64,000 bases of DNA from Dokdonella sp. (lineage in GTDB: Bacteria; Pseudomonadota; Gammaproteobacteria; Xanthomonadales; Rhodanobacteraceae). This document shows positions 24,745 through 32,886 of this stretch, piece after piece. The translations under genes were made by a program, and so were the position numbers. The DNA is taken from positions 89,106 to 153,105 of the forward strand of contig NZ_JAHCAQ010000009.1 of assembly GCF_019634845.1 (NCBI RefSeq). Direction: 5' to 3'. The notes under the pieces were generated by a model that saw nothing but the letters and a program-made list of their open reading frames with translations, was not told the DNA's origin and ran no database searches. The number at the start of each line of letters is the position of its first letter. Position 1 is the stretch's first letter.

Positions 24745-25795
24745 GCTGCACCGAGCCCAAGTGCCGTGGCGTGATCTGGTGGCGATGAGCCGCTGGGAGA
24801 CGCTGCGCGAGCTGATGCTGCCCGGTGCGGCTCTCGCGCTGGCCCTGTTCACGGCGATGCATGCGCACTGGGCCGTCACCGCGCTCGCCTGCGCGGCGAC
24901 CTTTCTGGCCAGCCTGCGCCTCACCCACGGTGCGATCCACCATGCGATCGGTCTGCGCGGAGCCGCCAATGACGTGGTGCTGGGCCTGCTCAGCCTGCTG
25001 CTCGGGGGTTCGCTGCACGCGATGGCGGTGACCCACCGACATCATCACCGAGCCTGCCTCGCCGCCGATGATGTCGAAGGTGCCATCGCGCGACGCGACC
25101 TGTGGAGCGCGTTGCTGCATGCCCCGCTGTACCCGTTTGCAGTGCACCGTGCCGGCTGGCGGCGCGGTTCGGCGCGGCAACGGCGGTGGATCGGCGCTGA
25201 ACTCGTGCTTTGCGCCCTGCTGCATGGCTGGGTGTGGAGCAGCGATGCCGGGCCGTGGCAGCGTGTATGGGTGTGGTTTTACCTGGCCAACCTGATCGCG
25301 GCACTGCCGGGAGCCTGGATGGTGCATCGCGGTGATCGACACGCGGCCCACGGCGCGGCGGCGAGCACGCGCTCGCCGGTGCTGGCACGACTCAGCCTGG
25401 GCATGTTCCACCACGCCGAGCACCATGCGTTTGCGGCGGTGCCGACCTGCCACCTGCACGAACTGGCGCGGCGCCTCGCGCGGGCGGGCGCGGCACCGCC
25501 GCCACTGCGCTTCGGGCCGCTGCCACTGCAACCACGCCGTCAAGGCGTCGCGTCGAAACCATTGGCAAAGATCGAGTCGGTGACCACTTCGACCGCACCG
25601 ATGTCGCAGCCGGCACCCTGTGGACGCGCGACGCCACGCTGGTCGACCGCCAGCGTGCAATCCTGCGGCGCGATCGCATCGAGCGCGGCGCTGTCGGGGC
25701 CGGGCAGCATCGTCGGAGTGGCGCCGCCGTTGTCCTGCAGGGGGCCAAGCCGGGCATCGGAGCTGGCAATCAGATTGGACGTACCGCTCCATTGA
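24737..25795 (+). CDS. Membrane fatty-acid desaturase-like protein with run-on C-terminus
   Basis: 352 residues as an open frame. Residues 1 to about 262 look like a di-iron membrane desaturase/hydroxylase. There are hydrophobic segments at about 27-60 and 80-95, and three His boxes: HGAIHH (64-69), HRHHH (100-104) and HHAEHH (225-230). The lipid or carotenoid substrate is unknown. From about residue 268 the frame lies wholly antisense to the beta-helix gene and has low-complexity Ser/Pro/Ala composition. That last stretch of about 85 residues is probably a run-on after loss of an earlier stop, or a frameshift. It overlaps the convergent gene by 256 bases. Confidence 0.75.
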   Translation: MTELHRAQVPWRDLVAMSRWETLRELMLPGAALALALFTAMHAHWAVTALACAATFLASLRLTHGAIHHAIGLRGAANDVVLGLLSLLLGGSLHAMAVTHRHHHRACLAADDVEGAIARRDLWSALLHAPLYPFAVHRAGWRRGSARQRRWIGAELVLCALLHGWVWSSDAGPWQRVWVWFYLANLIAALPGAWMVHRGDRHAAHGAAASTRSPVLARLSLGMFHHAEHHAFAAVPTCHLHELARRLARAGAAPPPLRFGPLPLQPRRQGVASKPLAKIESVTTSTAPMSQPAPCGRATPRWSTASVQSCGAIASSAALSGPGSIVGVAPPLSCRGPSRASELAIRLDVPLH

Positions 25796-27099
25796 CTGCC
25801 GAGGTTCAGATCCGATCCCGCGCCTTGGATATTGCCCGAGATGATCGAGCCGTCGATCGTGGCGCTGCCGGTCCATGCTGGCGCGGCACGGTGGCTGATA
25901 CCGCCGCCGCTGCCGTTCGCCTGATTCTGGGCTACCGTCAGATGATCCAGGTACAGCATGCCGCTGCCCCAGAGGGTGATGCCGCCACCACCGCCGTAGA
26001 CCGAGTTGCCCGTGATGGTGACATTGCTCGCGTTGAGGGTGCCGGCCACGCAGATCGCGCCGCCGTCGTAGCGCGCGAAGTTGTGGTGGAAGGTGCTGGC
26101 GGTCACCGTGGCGATGCCGCCATCTGCCACGTACAGGCCGCCGCAGAAGTAGTAGGACGCGTTGTTGTCCACCACGGTACCGGCAATCTGCGCCGTGCCG
26201 CCGACATGCAACGCGGCGCCTCGCTTGCCGCTATTGCCGCTGATGGTGCTGGCCACCAGGGTCAATTCCGCCTCGGCGCTGATCGCGCCGCCGCGCGATA
26301 CCGTCCAGGCCCCGTTGCCGGTGAACCTGCTGCCGGTGATCGTCAGGCGACCCGATCGGGACAGCACTGCGCCGCCACGGTAGGCCACGTTGTTGTTGAA
26401 CTCGCAGTTCGTCAGCGTCGTCGTGCCGGCATTGGATGCGATGCCGCCGCCGTTGTCGGCGGTGTTGTCGCTGATGTAGCTGTCGATCAGTGTCAGGTCG
26501 GCGGCGAGCGAGCAGATGCCGCCACCGTCGCCGAGGCCGCCGCATAGGGCCGGCAGAGCCTTGCCATTGCGGAGCGACATGCCATTGAGCCTGAGCCGGC
26601 TGCCAGCGGGGGCGATGTTGCGCAGGATGCCGAACGGGTTGCTGGCGCTGCTGCGTCGCGCGATGGTCACGCCATTGGCGAACTGGTTGGCATGTCCGCC
26701 GCGCCATTGGCTGCCGTCGATCGTCAGGTCCCCGGCCGTGACCAGCAGCGTGCCGCCGACGTTGCCGGTGGTGTCGGCACTGTCGGCCAGCACGATCGTG
26801 CCGGGCCACAGCGGGTCGGTGAGCGCCGACCGGGCGAACGTGATGCGATCGCGATTGCCGAATCTTTCGCCGGTGTTGCTGCAGCCGCCGATCGCCATGC
26901 CTGCGTTCATCGACAGGATCGCCTGGCGCAAGGTGCAGGTGTTCGGCGCCGTCGGCGCGCGGTCGCCGGGACTCGTGACGACGATGGCGGCGGCCGTCGC
27001 CAGCGTCGGGCCCAATGCGCCCAGACAGACGCCGACGATGGCCCGCGGCAGTGGCCGGTGCGGCAGGTGTCGCGTGGTGGTGCGCAACGATGCTGGCAT
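25540..27099 (-). CDS. Secreted right-handed beta-helix protein with IF-A-NGF tail
   Basis: 519 residues with a signal peptide (AIVGVCLGALGPTLATAAA). An N-terminal block like CSLREAI proteins follows (NTCTLRQAILSMN). The long body is a right-handed parallel beta-helix with rungs such as DNTADNGGGIASNAG, NNVAYRGGAVLSRSG, HHNFARYDGGAICVAG and NQANGSGGGISH. It ends with the block GVARPQGAGCDIGAVE, common in polymorphic-outer-membrane-like repeat proteins. The last residues are SIFANGFDATP, a tail I know from many secreted Xanthomonadales proteins. Function is unknown; an extracellular or surface role is likely. The ATG at 27099 was chosen for its signal peptide. Confidence 0.82.
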   Translation of the reverse strand: MPASLRTTTRHLPHRPLPRAIVGVCLGALGPTLATAAAIVVTSPGDRAPTAPNTCTLRQAILSMNAGMAIGGCSNTGERFGNRDRITFARSALTDPLWPGTIVLADSADTTGNVGGTLLVTAGDLTIDGSQWRGGHANQFANGVTIARRSSASNPFGILRNIAPAGSRLRLNGMSLRNGKALPALCGGLGDGGGICSLAADLTLIDSYISDNTADNGGGIASNAGTTTLTNCEFNNNVAYRGGAVLSRSGRLTITGSRFTGNGAWTVSRGGAISAEAELTLVASTISGNSGKRGAALHVGGTAQIAGTVVDNNASYYFCGGLYVADGGIATVTASTFHHNFARYDGGAICVAGTLNASNVTITGNSVYGGGGGITLWGSGMLYLDHLTVAQNQANGSGGGISHRAAPAWTGSATIDGSIISGNIQGAGSDLNLGSQWSGTSNLIASSDARLGPLQDNGGATPTMLPGPDSAALDAIAPQDCTLAVDQRGVARPQGAGCDIGAVEVVTDSIFANGFDATP

Positions 27100-27191
27100 G
27101 ACTCGCTCGACGGGTTGGGAGGCGGCACGCACCACAACGCAACTCCGCGACGCAAATCCCAATCGAGCGTGCAGCGACGCCGCCTGGAACG

Positions 27192-27887
27192 CTACACGCG
27201 CCCGGTCACCGGCAGCAGCGCTCCCGTGATGGCGCTGGACTGGTCGGAGACGAGGAACAGGATCACGGCAGCGAGCTGGGCCGGTTGCACCCACCGCGCG
27301 AAATCGGCGTCGGGCATGTCGCGGCGGTTCGGCGGCGTGTCGAGGATGCTCGGCAGCACGGCATTGACGGTGATGCGGCTGTCCTTGAGCTCTTCGGCCA
27401 GCGCCTCGGTGAGGCGTGCAACGCCGGCCTTCGAGGCGGCATAGGCGCCCATGCCGGCGGCGGCCTTGTGCGCCGCATTGGCGCCGATGTTGATGATGCG
27501 GCCGGCGGCGCTGCGGCGCAGATGCGGCAGGGCGGCCTTGCTGGCCGCGACCGCGGTGCGCAGGTTGACCCGGTAGAGCAAGTCCCAGGTATCGAGGTCG
27601 CCGCCGTCGAGCGTTTGCCAGCGGAACGTGCCGGCGATGTTGACGAGCGCATCGAGGCCGCCGAGCGAGCTGGCGGCAGCATCGATCGCGCGCTGCGCCG
27701 TCGCCGCATCGCCGAGGTCGACGCCGCCGATGGCGTGGATGCCGGCATCGCGCAAGGCCTGCGGCATGTCGGCGGCGTGGTCGATGGCGGCGACGCTGGC
27801 GCCGGCCGCGCGCGCGGCCATCGCCACGGCGCTGCCGAGCGCGCCGAAGGCGCCGGTGATGGCGATGCGCTTGTCCTGGACGTTCAT
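27192..27887 (-). CDS. Short-chain dehydrogenase/reductase
   Basis: 231 residues, classical SDR. The cofactor motif TGAFGALGSAVA is at about residues 11-22. NIAGTF is the NAG-type block. The active site has Ser/Asn in NIGANAA and YAASK (Tyr-x-x-x-Lys). The Asp in AAIDHAAD after the second strand suggests NAD preference. The C-terminus ITGALLPVTGRV is usual. The catalytic Ser position reads Ala/Asn-rich (IINIGANAAHKAA), so the Ser of the triad is not obvious. Substrate unknown. GGGAG lies nine bases before the ATG. Confidence 0.85.
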   Translation of the reverse strand: MNVQDKRIAITGAFGALGSAVAMAARAAGASVAAIDHAADMPQALRDAGIHAIGGVDLGDAATAQRAIDAAASSLGGLDALVNIAGTFRWQTLDGGDLDTWDLLYRVNLRTAVAASKAALPHLRRSAAGRIINIGANAAHKAAAGMGAYAASKAGVARLTEALAEELKDSRITVNAVLPSILDTPPNRRDMPDADFARWVQPAQLAAVILFLVSDQSSAITGALLPVTGRV

Positions 27888-27915
27888 CAATCTGGCTCCC
27901 GTGGTCGGAACGTCG

Positions 27916-27921
27916 ATCATA
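27916..27921 (-). promoter_or_regulatory. -10 box of the SDR gene
   Basis: TATGAT on the minus strand matches 5 of 6 consensus bases and sits about 29 bases before the SDR start. I see no good -35, which fits activator or operator use at the adjacent palindrome. Confidence 0.4.
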
Positions 27922-27940
27922 GGACAGCGCGGCGGCGGCA

Positions 27941-27961
27941 GGCGCTGCCCGCGGCAGCGCC
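27941..27961. promoter_or_regulatory. 21-bp perfect palindrome upstream of the SDR gene
   Basis: GGCGCTGCC-CGC-GGCAGCGCC has 9-bp arms around three bases. It is in the divergent SDR/creD gap, over the expected -35 of the SDR promoter. It may be an operator, or a hairpin in a creD-side transcript. Confidence 0.4.
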
Positions 27962-28048
27962 CGACTTGGCCGCAAACGGCCCGATCGCGCGCCGCACCAT
28001 GCCCGCCGGCGCCGTTGCAATGCGCCGACCCCGTCATGAGAACCCGGC

Positions 28049-29398
28049 ATGAACCTGACTCTTTCCGGCAACGTGGGCTTCAAGGTGCTCGGCATCGGCG
28101 TGCTCGTACTGCTCATGCTGATTCCGCTCGCCCAGGTCGAGGGCCTCGTGCAGGAGCGCGCCGCGCGCGCCGCCGACGCCGCTCGCCAGATCGCGCTGCG
28201 CTGGGGTGATGCGCAAGCGGTGGCCGGTGCGGTCGTCGTGGTGCCGGTGCAGCGCACGATCGAGACGCTGGCGCCGGCGTCGACTGCCGCGGCCGGCGAG
28301 ACCGCCGCGCGGACCATGCGCCGTGTCGAGGACATGCACTACGTTCTGCCCGAGGAGCTGGTGCTGCACGCGCGGCTGCAGCCCGAACTGCGCAGCTACG
28401 GCCTGTACACCAGCGTGGTCTATCTGGCTGAGCTGAAAGTCGAGGGCCACTTCAGCGGCGCCGATCTTGCCGTGTTCGCGCGCGATGGCGGCGAGCCGCA
28501 GTGGCAGCGCGCGCAGTTGCGGGTGCCGATCGCCGACGTGCACGGCATCCGCCGGGCCTCGCCTGCGCGCATCGGCGCCCTCGAGCGCGAGTTCGGGCCG
28601 AGCGCGGGCGGCGTGGCCGGGTCGGCCGCGATCATGCTGCCGTTCCCCGAGTTGGCGCGCGTGGCATCACAGCCCAAACTGCCGTTCTCGTTCGAGCTGA
28701 CGCTGGCCGGCAGCGAGCGCTTGAGCGTGGTGCCACTCGCGCGCAAGACGACGGCCCACATCGAGGGCGCATGGTCCGATCCCGGATTCGATGGCGACTT
28801 CCTGCCGGCCCGGCGTGAGGTCGATGCGGCCGGGTTCAATGCCGACTGGCAGGTGCTGGACCTCAATCGCCGATTGCCGCAGCACTGGGTCGACGATGGC
28901 ACCGCGACGCTCGCGGCGCCCGGCGGCGACTTCGGCGTCAGCCTGCTGCGCACGGCCAATCCGTACCAGCGCAACACGCGGGCCGGCAAGTACGGCGTGC
29001 TGTTCGTGGTCTTCACCTTCACCGCGTTCTTCCTGTTCGAGGTTCTGCGCGGCTTGCGCCTGCATCCCCTGCAGTACCTGCTGGTCGGGGCGGCGCTGTG
29101 CATGTTCTACGTGCTGCTGCTGGCGCTGTCCGAGCATGTCGGCTTCGCCGCCGCCTATGCCGTGGCCGCGACCACGATCGCGGTGGTGCTTGGCGGCTAC
29201 GCGGCCTCGGTGCTGCGGCAGCGGCGCATCGGCCTTGGCCTGGGCGGGCTCATCGGCCTCGTCTACCTTCTGCTGTATGGCCTCATCTCCAGCGAGGACT
29301 ATGCGCTGCTGATGGGCGCACTCGCGCTGCTGGCGGCGTTGGCAGCGGTGATGCTGCTGACGCGCAAGGTCGACTGGTATCGCCAGTCCGAGCGGTGA
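28049..29398 (+). CDS. creD: CreD-family inner membrane protein
   Basis: 449 residues, the same length as E. coli CreD. The N-terminal membrane anchor is FKVLGIGVLVLLMLIPLAQV, followed by a large periplasmic region. QRTIETL, DMHYVLPEEL and RRGLYTSVVYLAE-type blocks (here RSYGLYTSVVYLAELKVEG) lie in it. LPFSFELTLAGSERLSVVPLAR and DFGVSLLRTANPYQRNTRAGKYG precede a C-terminal set of about five membrane helices (FTFTAFFLFEVL and onward). CreD is linked to the CreBC two-component system and beta-lactam and colicin phenotypes; its molecular role is unclear. CreBC are not in the window. Confidence 0.92.
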   Translation: MNLTLSGNVGFKVLGIGVLVLLMLIPLAQVEGLVQERAARAADAARQIALRWGDAQAVAGAVVVVPVQRTIETLAPASTAAAGETAARTMRRVEDMHYVLPEELVLHARLQPELRSYGLYTSVVYLAELKVEGHFSGADLAVFARDGGEPQWQRAQLRVPIADVHGIRRASPARIGALEREFGPSAGGVAGSAAIMLPFPELARVASQPKLPFSFELTLAGSERLSVVPLARKTTAHIEGAWSDPGFDGDFLPARREVDAAGFNADWQVLDLNRRLPQHWVDDGTATLAAPGGDFGVSLLRTANPYQRNTRAGKYGVLFVVFTFTAFFLFEVLRGLRLHPLQYLLVGAALCMFYVLLLALSEHVGFAAAYAVAATTIAVVLGGYAASVLRQRRIGLGLGGLIGLVYLLLYGLISSEDYALLMGALALLAALAAVMLLTRKVDWYRQSER

Positions 29399-29411
29399 GC
29401 CGGCCACCGCT

Positions 29412-29420
29412 TGCTAGAAT
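29412..29420 (+). promoter_or_regulatory. Extended -10 promoter for a leaderless tsaB transcript
   Basis: TGC-TAGAAT forms an extended -10 element (TGn plus a 5-of-6 -10). The A of the tsaB ATG is exactly seven bases past the box, the usual transcription start distance. There is no -35 and no Shine-Dalgarno before the ATG. This suggests a leaderless mRNA. Confidence 0.5.
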
Positions 29421-29426
29421 CGGCGC

Positions 29427-30140
29427 ATGAACCTGCTCGCGATCGAAACCGCCACCGAGAGCTGCTCGGTGGCCCTGCTCTGCGGCGAACGCATCATCGC
29501 GCGCAGCGAGTTGGCGCCGCGCCGCCATGCCGAGCTGCTGCTGCCGATGTGCGACGCGGTGCTGGCCGAGGCGGGCCTGGCGCGCAGCGCGCTCGATGGC
29601 GTCGCGGTCGGACGCGGCCCCGGCGCGTTCACGGGCGTGCGCCTGGCGATCGCCGCGGCGCAAGGAATCGCGCTCGCACTCGACATCGCCGTGGTGCCGG
29701 TGTCCTCGCTTGCCGCGCTCGCGCTGCAGGCGCCGCCCGACGATGCGGCCATCCTTGCCGTCATCGACGCGCGCATGGGCGAGATCTACGCCGGCACATT
29801 CCGCCGCGGCAGCGACGGGCTCGTGACTGCACTTGGCGCCGAGAGCGTCGGTCGTGCCGCCGAGCTCGAGCTGCCGCGCGCGCCGGCCTGGAACGTGATC
29901 GGCAGCGGCTGGGCGACCTATGCGCCGGCGTTGCGCGAACGCCTGCCGGCGGCGCCACGCTGGGCCGATGCCGCGTGCCATCCGCAAGCAGCCGATGTCG
30001 CCGTGCTTGCCGCGCCGCTGCTGCGCGCCGGGCAGGGCGTGCCGCCCGAGCAGGCACTGCCCGTGTACCTGCGCGACAAGGTGGCGCTGACGCTGGCCGA
30101 GCAGCAGGCGGGTCGTGCAGCAGCCAAGTCGCCCGCTTGA
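29427..30140 (+). CDS. tsaB: tRNA threonylcarbamoyladenosine biosynthesis protein TsaB
   Basis: 237 residues, scaffold subunit of the TsaBDE complex that transfers threonylcarbamoyl to A37 of ANN-decoding tRNAs. The ASKHA fold starts with MNLLAIETATESCSVALL. RRHAELLLPM, GVAVGRGPGAFTGVRLAIAAAQGIAL and VIDARMGEIYAG are the family signature blocks. The C-terminus with QALPVYLRDKVA is typical. The promoter suggests a leaderless transcript. It is convergent with the SGNH gene. Confidence 0.95.
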   Translation: MNLLAIETATESCSVALLCGERIIARSELAPRRHAELLLPMCDAVLAEAGLARSALDGVAVGRGPGAFTGVRLAIAAAQGIALALDIAVVPVSSLAALALQAPPDDAAILAVIDARMGEIYAGTFRRGSDGLVTALGAESVGRAAELELPRAPAWNVIGSGWATYAPALRERLPAAPRWADAACHPQAADVAVLAAPLLRAGQGVPPEQALPVYLRDKVALTLAEQQAGRAAAKSPA

Positions 30141-30201
30141 GCGCGACCGGTGCCGCGCTCCTGACGTCACCGCGGCCAGTTGATCGCGTCGGCGATGCGA
30201 C

Positions 30202-31350
30202 TCAGCGGCCCGTCGATGGCGCGCCGTACAGCAGTGGTGCGAGGCGCGGTTCGAGCCACGCATCGAGCTTCGCACGCCCCTGACTGCTCTGGTGGTAGAA
30301 GTCGAAGTAGTTCGCGCACTCGTCCGCACCATCGGCGAGCAGGTCGGTGGCGTCGAGCACGTGGATGCGACCTTCATCGACCAGCGGCTGCAATACGTCC
30401 AGTGCCCATGCGTGCAGGCCGTTGCCGAGCACCTCGCGTTGCCACACCGACGGCGCAGGCATGAGCAGCACGACCGTGGGCTGCGGCCAAGTGCTCGCCC
30501 CGAGCTGTGCGCGAACCATCGCGCGCGCCCGCGACACGGGCTCGGGCACCGCCGCGCCGCGCAGCATTGCGACGTAGTTGGGGCGATAGGTGGCCATCGC
30601 CTGCAGTTCGCGGCACTGGCGGGCGAGCGCGCGGCCGGTTTCGTCGGTCGCCTGCTCCAGTGCGGCGCAGGCGTCGAGGCTCGCGATCCCGTGCCGGCAA
30701 GCGTCGGCATGCGGCGCGGCGTTCTCGAACAGGATCCGCTCAGGCGTCATGTTGGTGATGAACCAGGCGATCGAATCAAGGCGCTGCTTTGGGTTGGCAA
30801 GGAACGCGCGCAGGTCGCTGCGCCACTGCGCCATCGCCGAGTAGACGCCCCAGGTTGCGGCGTCGTGTGCGTCGAATGCGACGTGGTTGGCGATCCACGC
30901 CGTATCGGCCAGTTCGCGGAACGGCTGCACGATGCCGAGCTCGTAGCTGCCATTGCCGGGATTGTTGAAGTCCTGGATCGACATGGCGATGACGGCGCCT
31001 CGGACTTCCGGGTGCGTGCGGACGAGCCAGCGCCGCAGCACTTCGATCGTCATCCAGTGCGTGCCGGGCATCGTCAGGTTGGCGTGCACGTAGCCATGCT
31101 GTGCCGCGCGCTGTCGCCAAGCGGCATGGTCGAGGCCGAACTGCGGTCGGGAGCTGCCCAGCGTGACGAAGTCGATGTGTCTTGCCAGCGGCATCAGCAG
31201 TGCCTGTTTGAGCCGCACGCTGGTGCCGGCATGGCTGGACGGTTGGGCCCAGCGTTCGTACAGCCCGCTGTGGAATGCAGCTTCGACCGCCAGCAGCACT
31301 GCGAACGGGGCGAACAGGAGGAACGCAAGTTGGCGCAGGCGGGTCCGCAT
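30202..31350 (-). CDS. SGNH-like (AlgX/AlgJ/DltD-type) acetyl-transfer partner protein
   Basis: 382 residues. One N-terminal membrane anchor (LAFLLFAPFAVLLAVEAAF) precedes a periplasmic domain. FVTLGSSRPQFGLD holds the Gly-x-Ser nucleophile block, and FDFYHQSSQGRAKLDAWL near the C-terminus holds the Asp-x-x-His pair of SGNH hydrolases. With the MBOAT gene directly upstream (TGA-C-ATG junction), it should move acetyl from the membrane carrier to a surface glycan. Its similarity to named families is weak beyond the motifs. The polysaccharide target is unknown because no glycan gene cluster is nearby. Confidence 0.72.
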   Translation of the reverse strand: MRTRLRQLAFLLFAPFAVLLAVEAAFHSGLYERWAQPSSHAGTSVRLKQALLMPLARHIDFVTLGSSRPQFGLDHAAWRQRAAQHGYVHANLTMPGTHWMTIEVLRRWLVRTHPEVRGAVIAMSIQDFNNPGNGSYELGIVQPFRELADTAWIANHVAFDAHDAATWGVYSAMAQWRSDLRAFLANPKQRLDSIAWFITNMTPERILFENAAPHADACRHGIASLDACAALEQATDETGRALARQCRELQAMATYRPNYVAMLRGAAVPEPVSRARAMVRAQLGASTWPQPTVVLLMPAPSVWQREVLGNGLHAWALDVLQPLVDEGRIHVLDATDLLADGADECANYFDFYHQSSQGRAKLDAWLEPRLAPLLYGAPSTGR

Positions 31351-31351
31351 G

Positions 31352-32749
31352 TCAGAACTGGAAGTAGATGAACGGCGCACTGTGGCTCGGTGCGAACAGG
31401 ATCAGCGCCGCCATCACCAGGCCCAGCATGATGACGAGCAGGCCATCGTGGGCGGCGATGCGCTCCTTGTAGCGCAGGTGCGCGCCGAGCTGCTGGGCCG
31501 CGAACAGGCCGACGAGCAGCGCGGCCGTGGTGCCCTGCGCGTCGAGCGCGAACGCGCGCCATTGCGGTTGTGCCAGCCGTCCGAGCATGTCGATGGCGAG
31601 GTCAAGATCACGTGCGCGGAAGAACACCCAGGCCAGGCAGGTGAGGTGGAACGTGATGAGTACGCGCAGCGCGACGGCCATCGCGCGTGGCAGCGGGATG
31701 GCCAAGTTGGCCGGCCACGCACGCTCTCCTGCCAGGTACGCCCCGTGGAGCCCGCCCCAGATAACGAAGTTCCAACTGGCGCCATGCCACAGGCCGCCCA
31801 GCAGCATCGTCAGCATGAGGTTCGCGTAGGTTCGGCCATGTCCCTTGCGATTGCCGCCCAGCGGAATGTAGAGGTAGTCACGCAGCCAGCGCGACAGCGT
31901 CATGTGCCAACGGTGCCAGAACTCCTGCAGGCTGCGCGCGGCGTAGGGATAGTCGAAGTTGGGTGGAAAGCGGATGCCGAGCAACAGCGCGCATCCGATC
32001 GCGATGTCGGTGTAGCCCGAAAAGTCGCAATAGATCTGGAATGCGAACGCGTACACCGCGAGCAGGCAATCCCAGAAGCCGTGCGCGAGCGGTGTGTCGA
32101 ACACCGGGTCGACCAGCAGGGCAAGGTTGTCTGCGAGGACGATCTTCTTGACGTAGCCGAGCGCGATCAGCACCAGCGCACGGCGGATGTCGGCCAACCC
32201 GACCCGCTGTTCGCCGTCGAGTTCGGCGAGGAACTCGCGTGCACGCACGATCGGCCCGGCTTCGATCTGCGGGAAAAAAGCCACTGCGAGCGCGTAATCG
32301 AGCAGGTTGCGGCGCGGCGGCAGTTCGCGCCGGTACACGTCGATGGTGTAGGACAGGCTCTGGAAGGTGTAGAAGGAGATACCGACCGGCAACAACAGGT
32401 CGATCGGTGTGAGGTGCCAGACGCTGCCCAAGGCCTGCGCGCCGTCGTTGACCGTGGCGATGAGCCAGTTCGCGTACTTGAAGACAGCGAGAAAGCCGAG
32501 GTTGACGATCACGCTCAGGACGACCAGGCGCCGTGGCCGCGGCGTGTGTGGCAGGCGCAGGCCGATCGCGTAGTCGACGAGTGTGGAAAACCACACCAGC
32601 AGAAGGTAGTGCCACTGCCATTGGCCATAAAAGTAATAGCTCGCCGCCAGCAACATGAGCTTCTGCGCGAACGGCCACGCCCGCAGGGTCTGGTTGAGCG
32701 CCAGCACCACGAGAAAGAACGCCACGAAGTGGAATGAGTTGAACAGCAT
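31352..32749 (-). CDS. MBOAT-family O-acyltransferase (AlgI-like)
   Basis: 465 residues with about 11-12 membrane helices. It opens MLFNSFHFVAFFLVVLAL as AlgI/DltB-like proteins do. YYFYGQWQWHYLLL, FPQIEAGPIVRAREFL, FSGYTDIAIGCALLLG, EFWHRWHMTLSRWLRDYLYIPLGG (two pieces of one block) and LLGGLWHGASWNFVIWGGLHG follow. The last contains the catalytic His. It passes acetyl from cytoplasmic donors across the inner membrane for O-acetylation of an exocellular glycan. Its stop abuts the start of the SGNH gene. The start is preceded by a weak GAG. Confidence 0.88.
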   Translation of the reverse strand: MLFNSFHFVAFFLVVLALNQTLRAWPFAQKLMLLAASYYFYGQWQWHYLLLVWFSTLVDYAIGLRLPHTPRPRRLVVLSVIVNLGFLAVFKYANWLIATVNDGAQALGSVWHLTPIDLLLPVGISFYTFQSLSYTIDVYRRELPPRRNLLDYALAVAFFPQIEAGPIVRAREFLAELDGEQRVGLADIRRALVLIALGYVKKIVLADNLALLVDPVFDTPLAHGFWDCLLAVYAFAFQIYCDFSGYTDIAIGCALLLGIRFPPNFDYPYAARSLQEFWHRWHMTLSRWLRDYLYIPLGGNRKGHGRTYANLMLTMLLGGLWHGASWNFVIWGGLHGAYLAGERAWPANLAIPLPRAMAVALRVLITFHLTCLAWVFFRARDLDLAIDMLGRLAQPQWRAFALDAQGTTAALLVGLFAAQQLGAHLRYKERIAAHDGLLVIMLGLVMAALILFAPSHSAPFIYFQF

Positions 32750-32886
32750 CGAGGCTCAGCGCCAGTGGCATCTGCAGATCGGGCGCCGATGATTCGGGGC
32801 CGCGGGCGCGCAGGCTGCGCTCGGGTTGGCGAGCCGGCGTCGATCGACGGGCCTGCGTGAGGTGGCAGCGATCATGCGCCGGCCGG

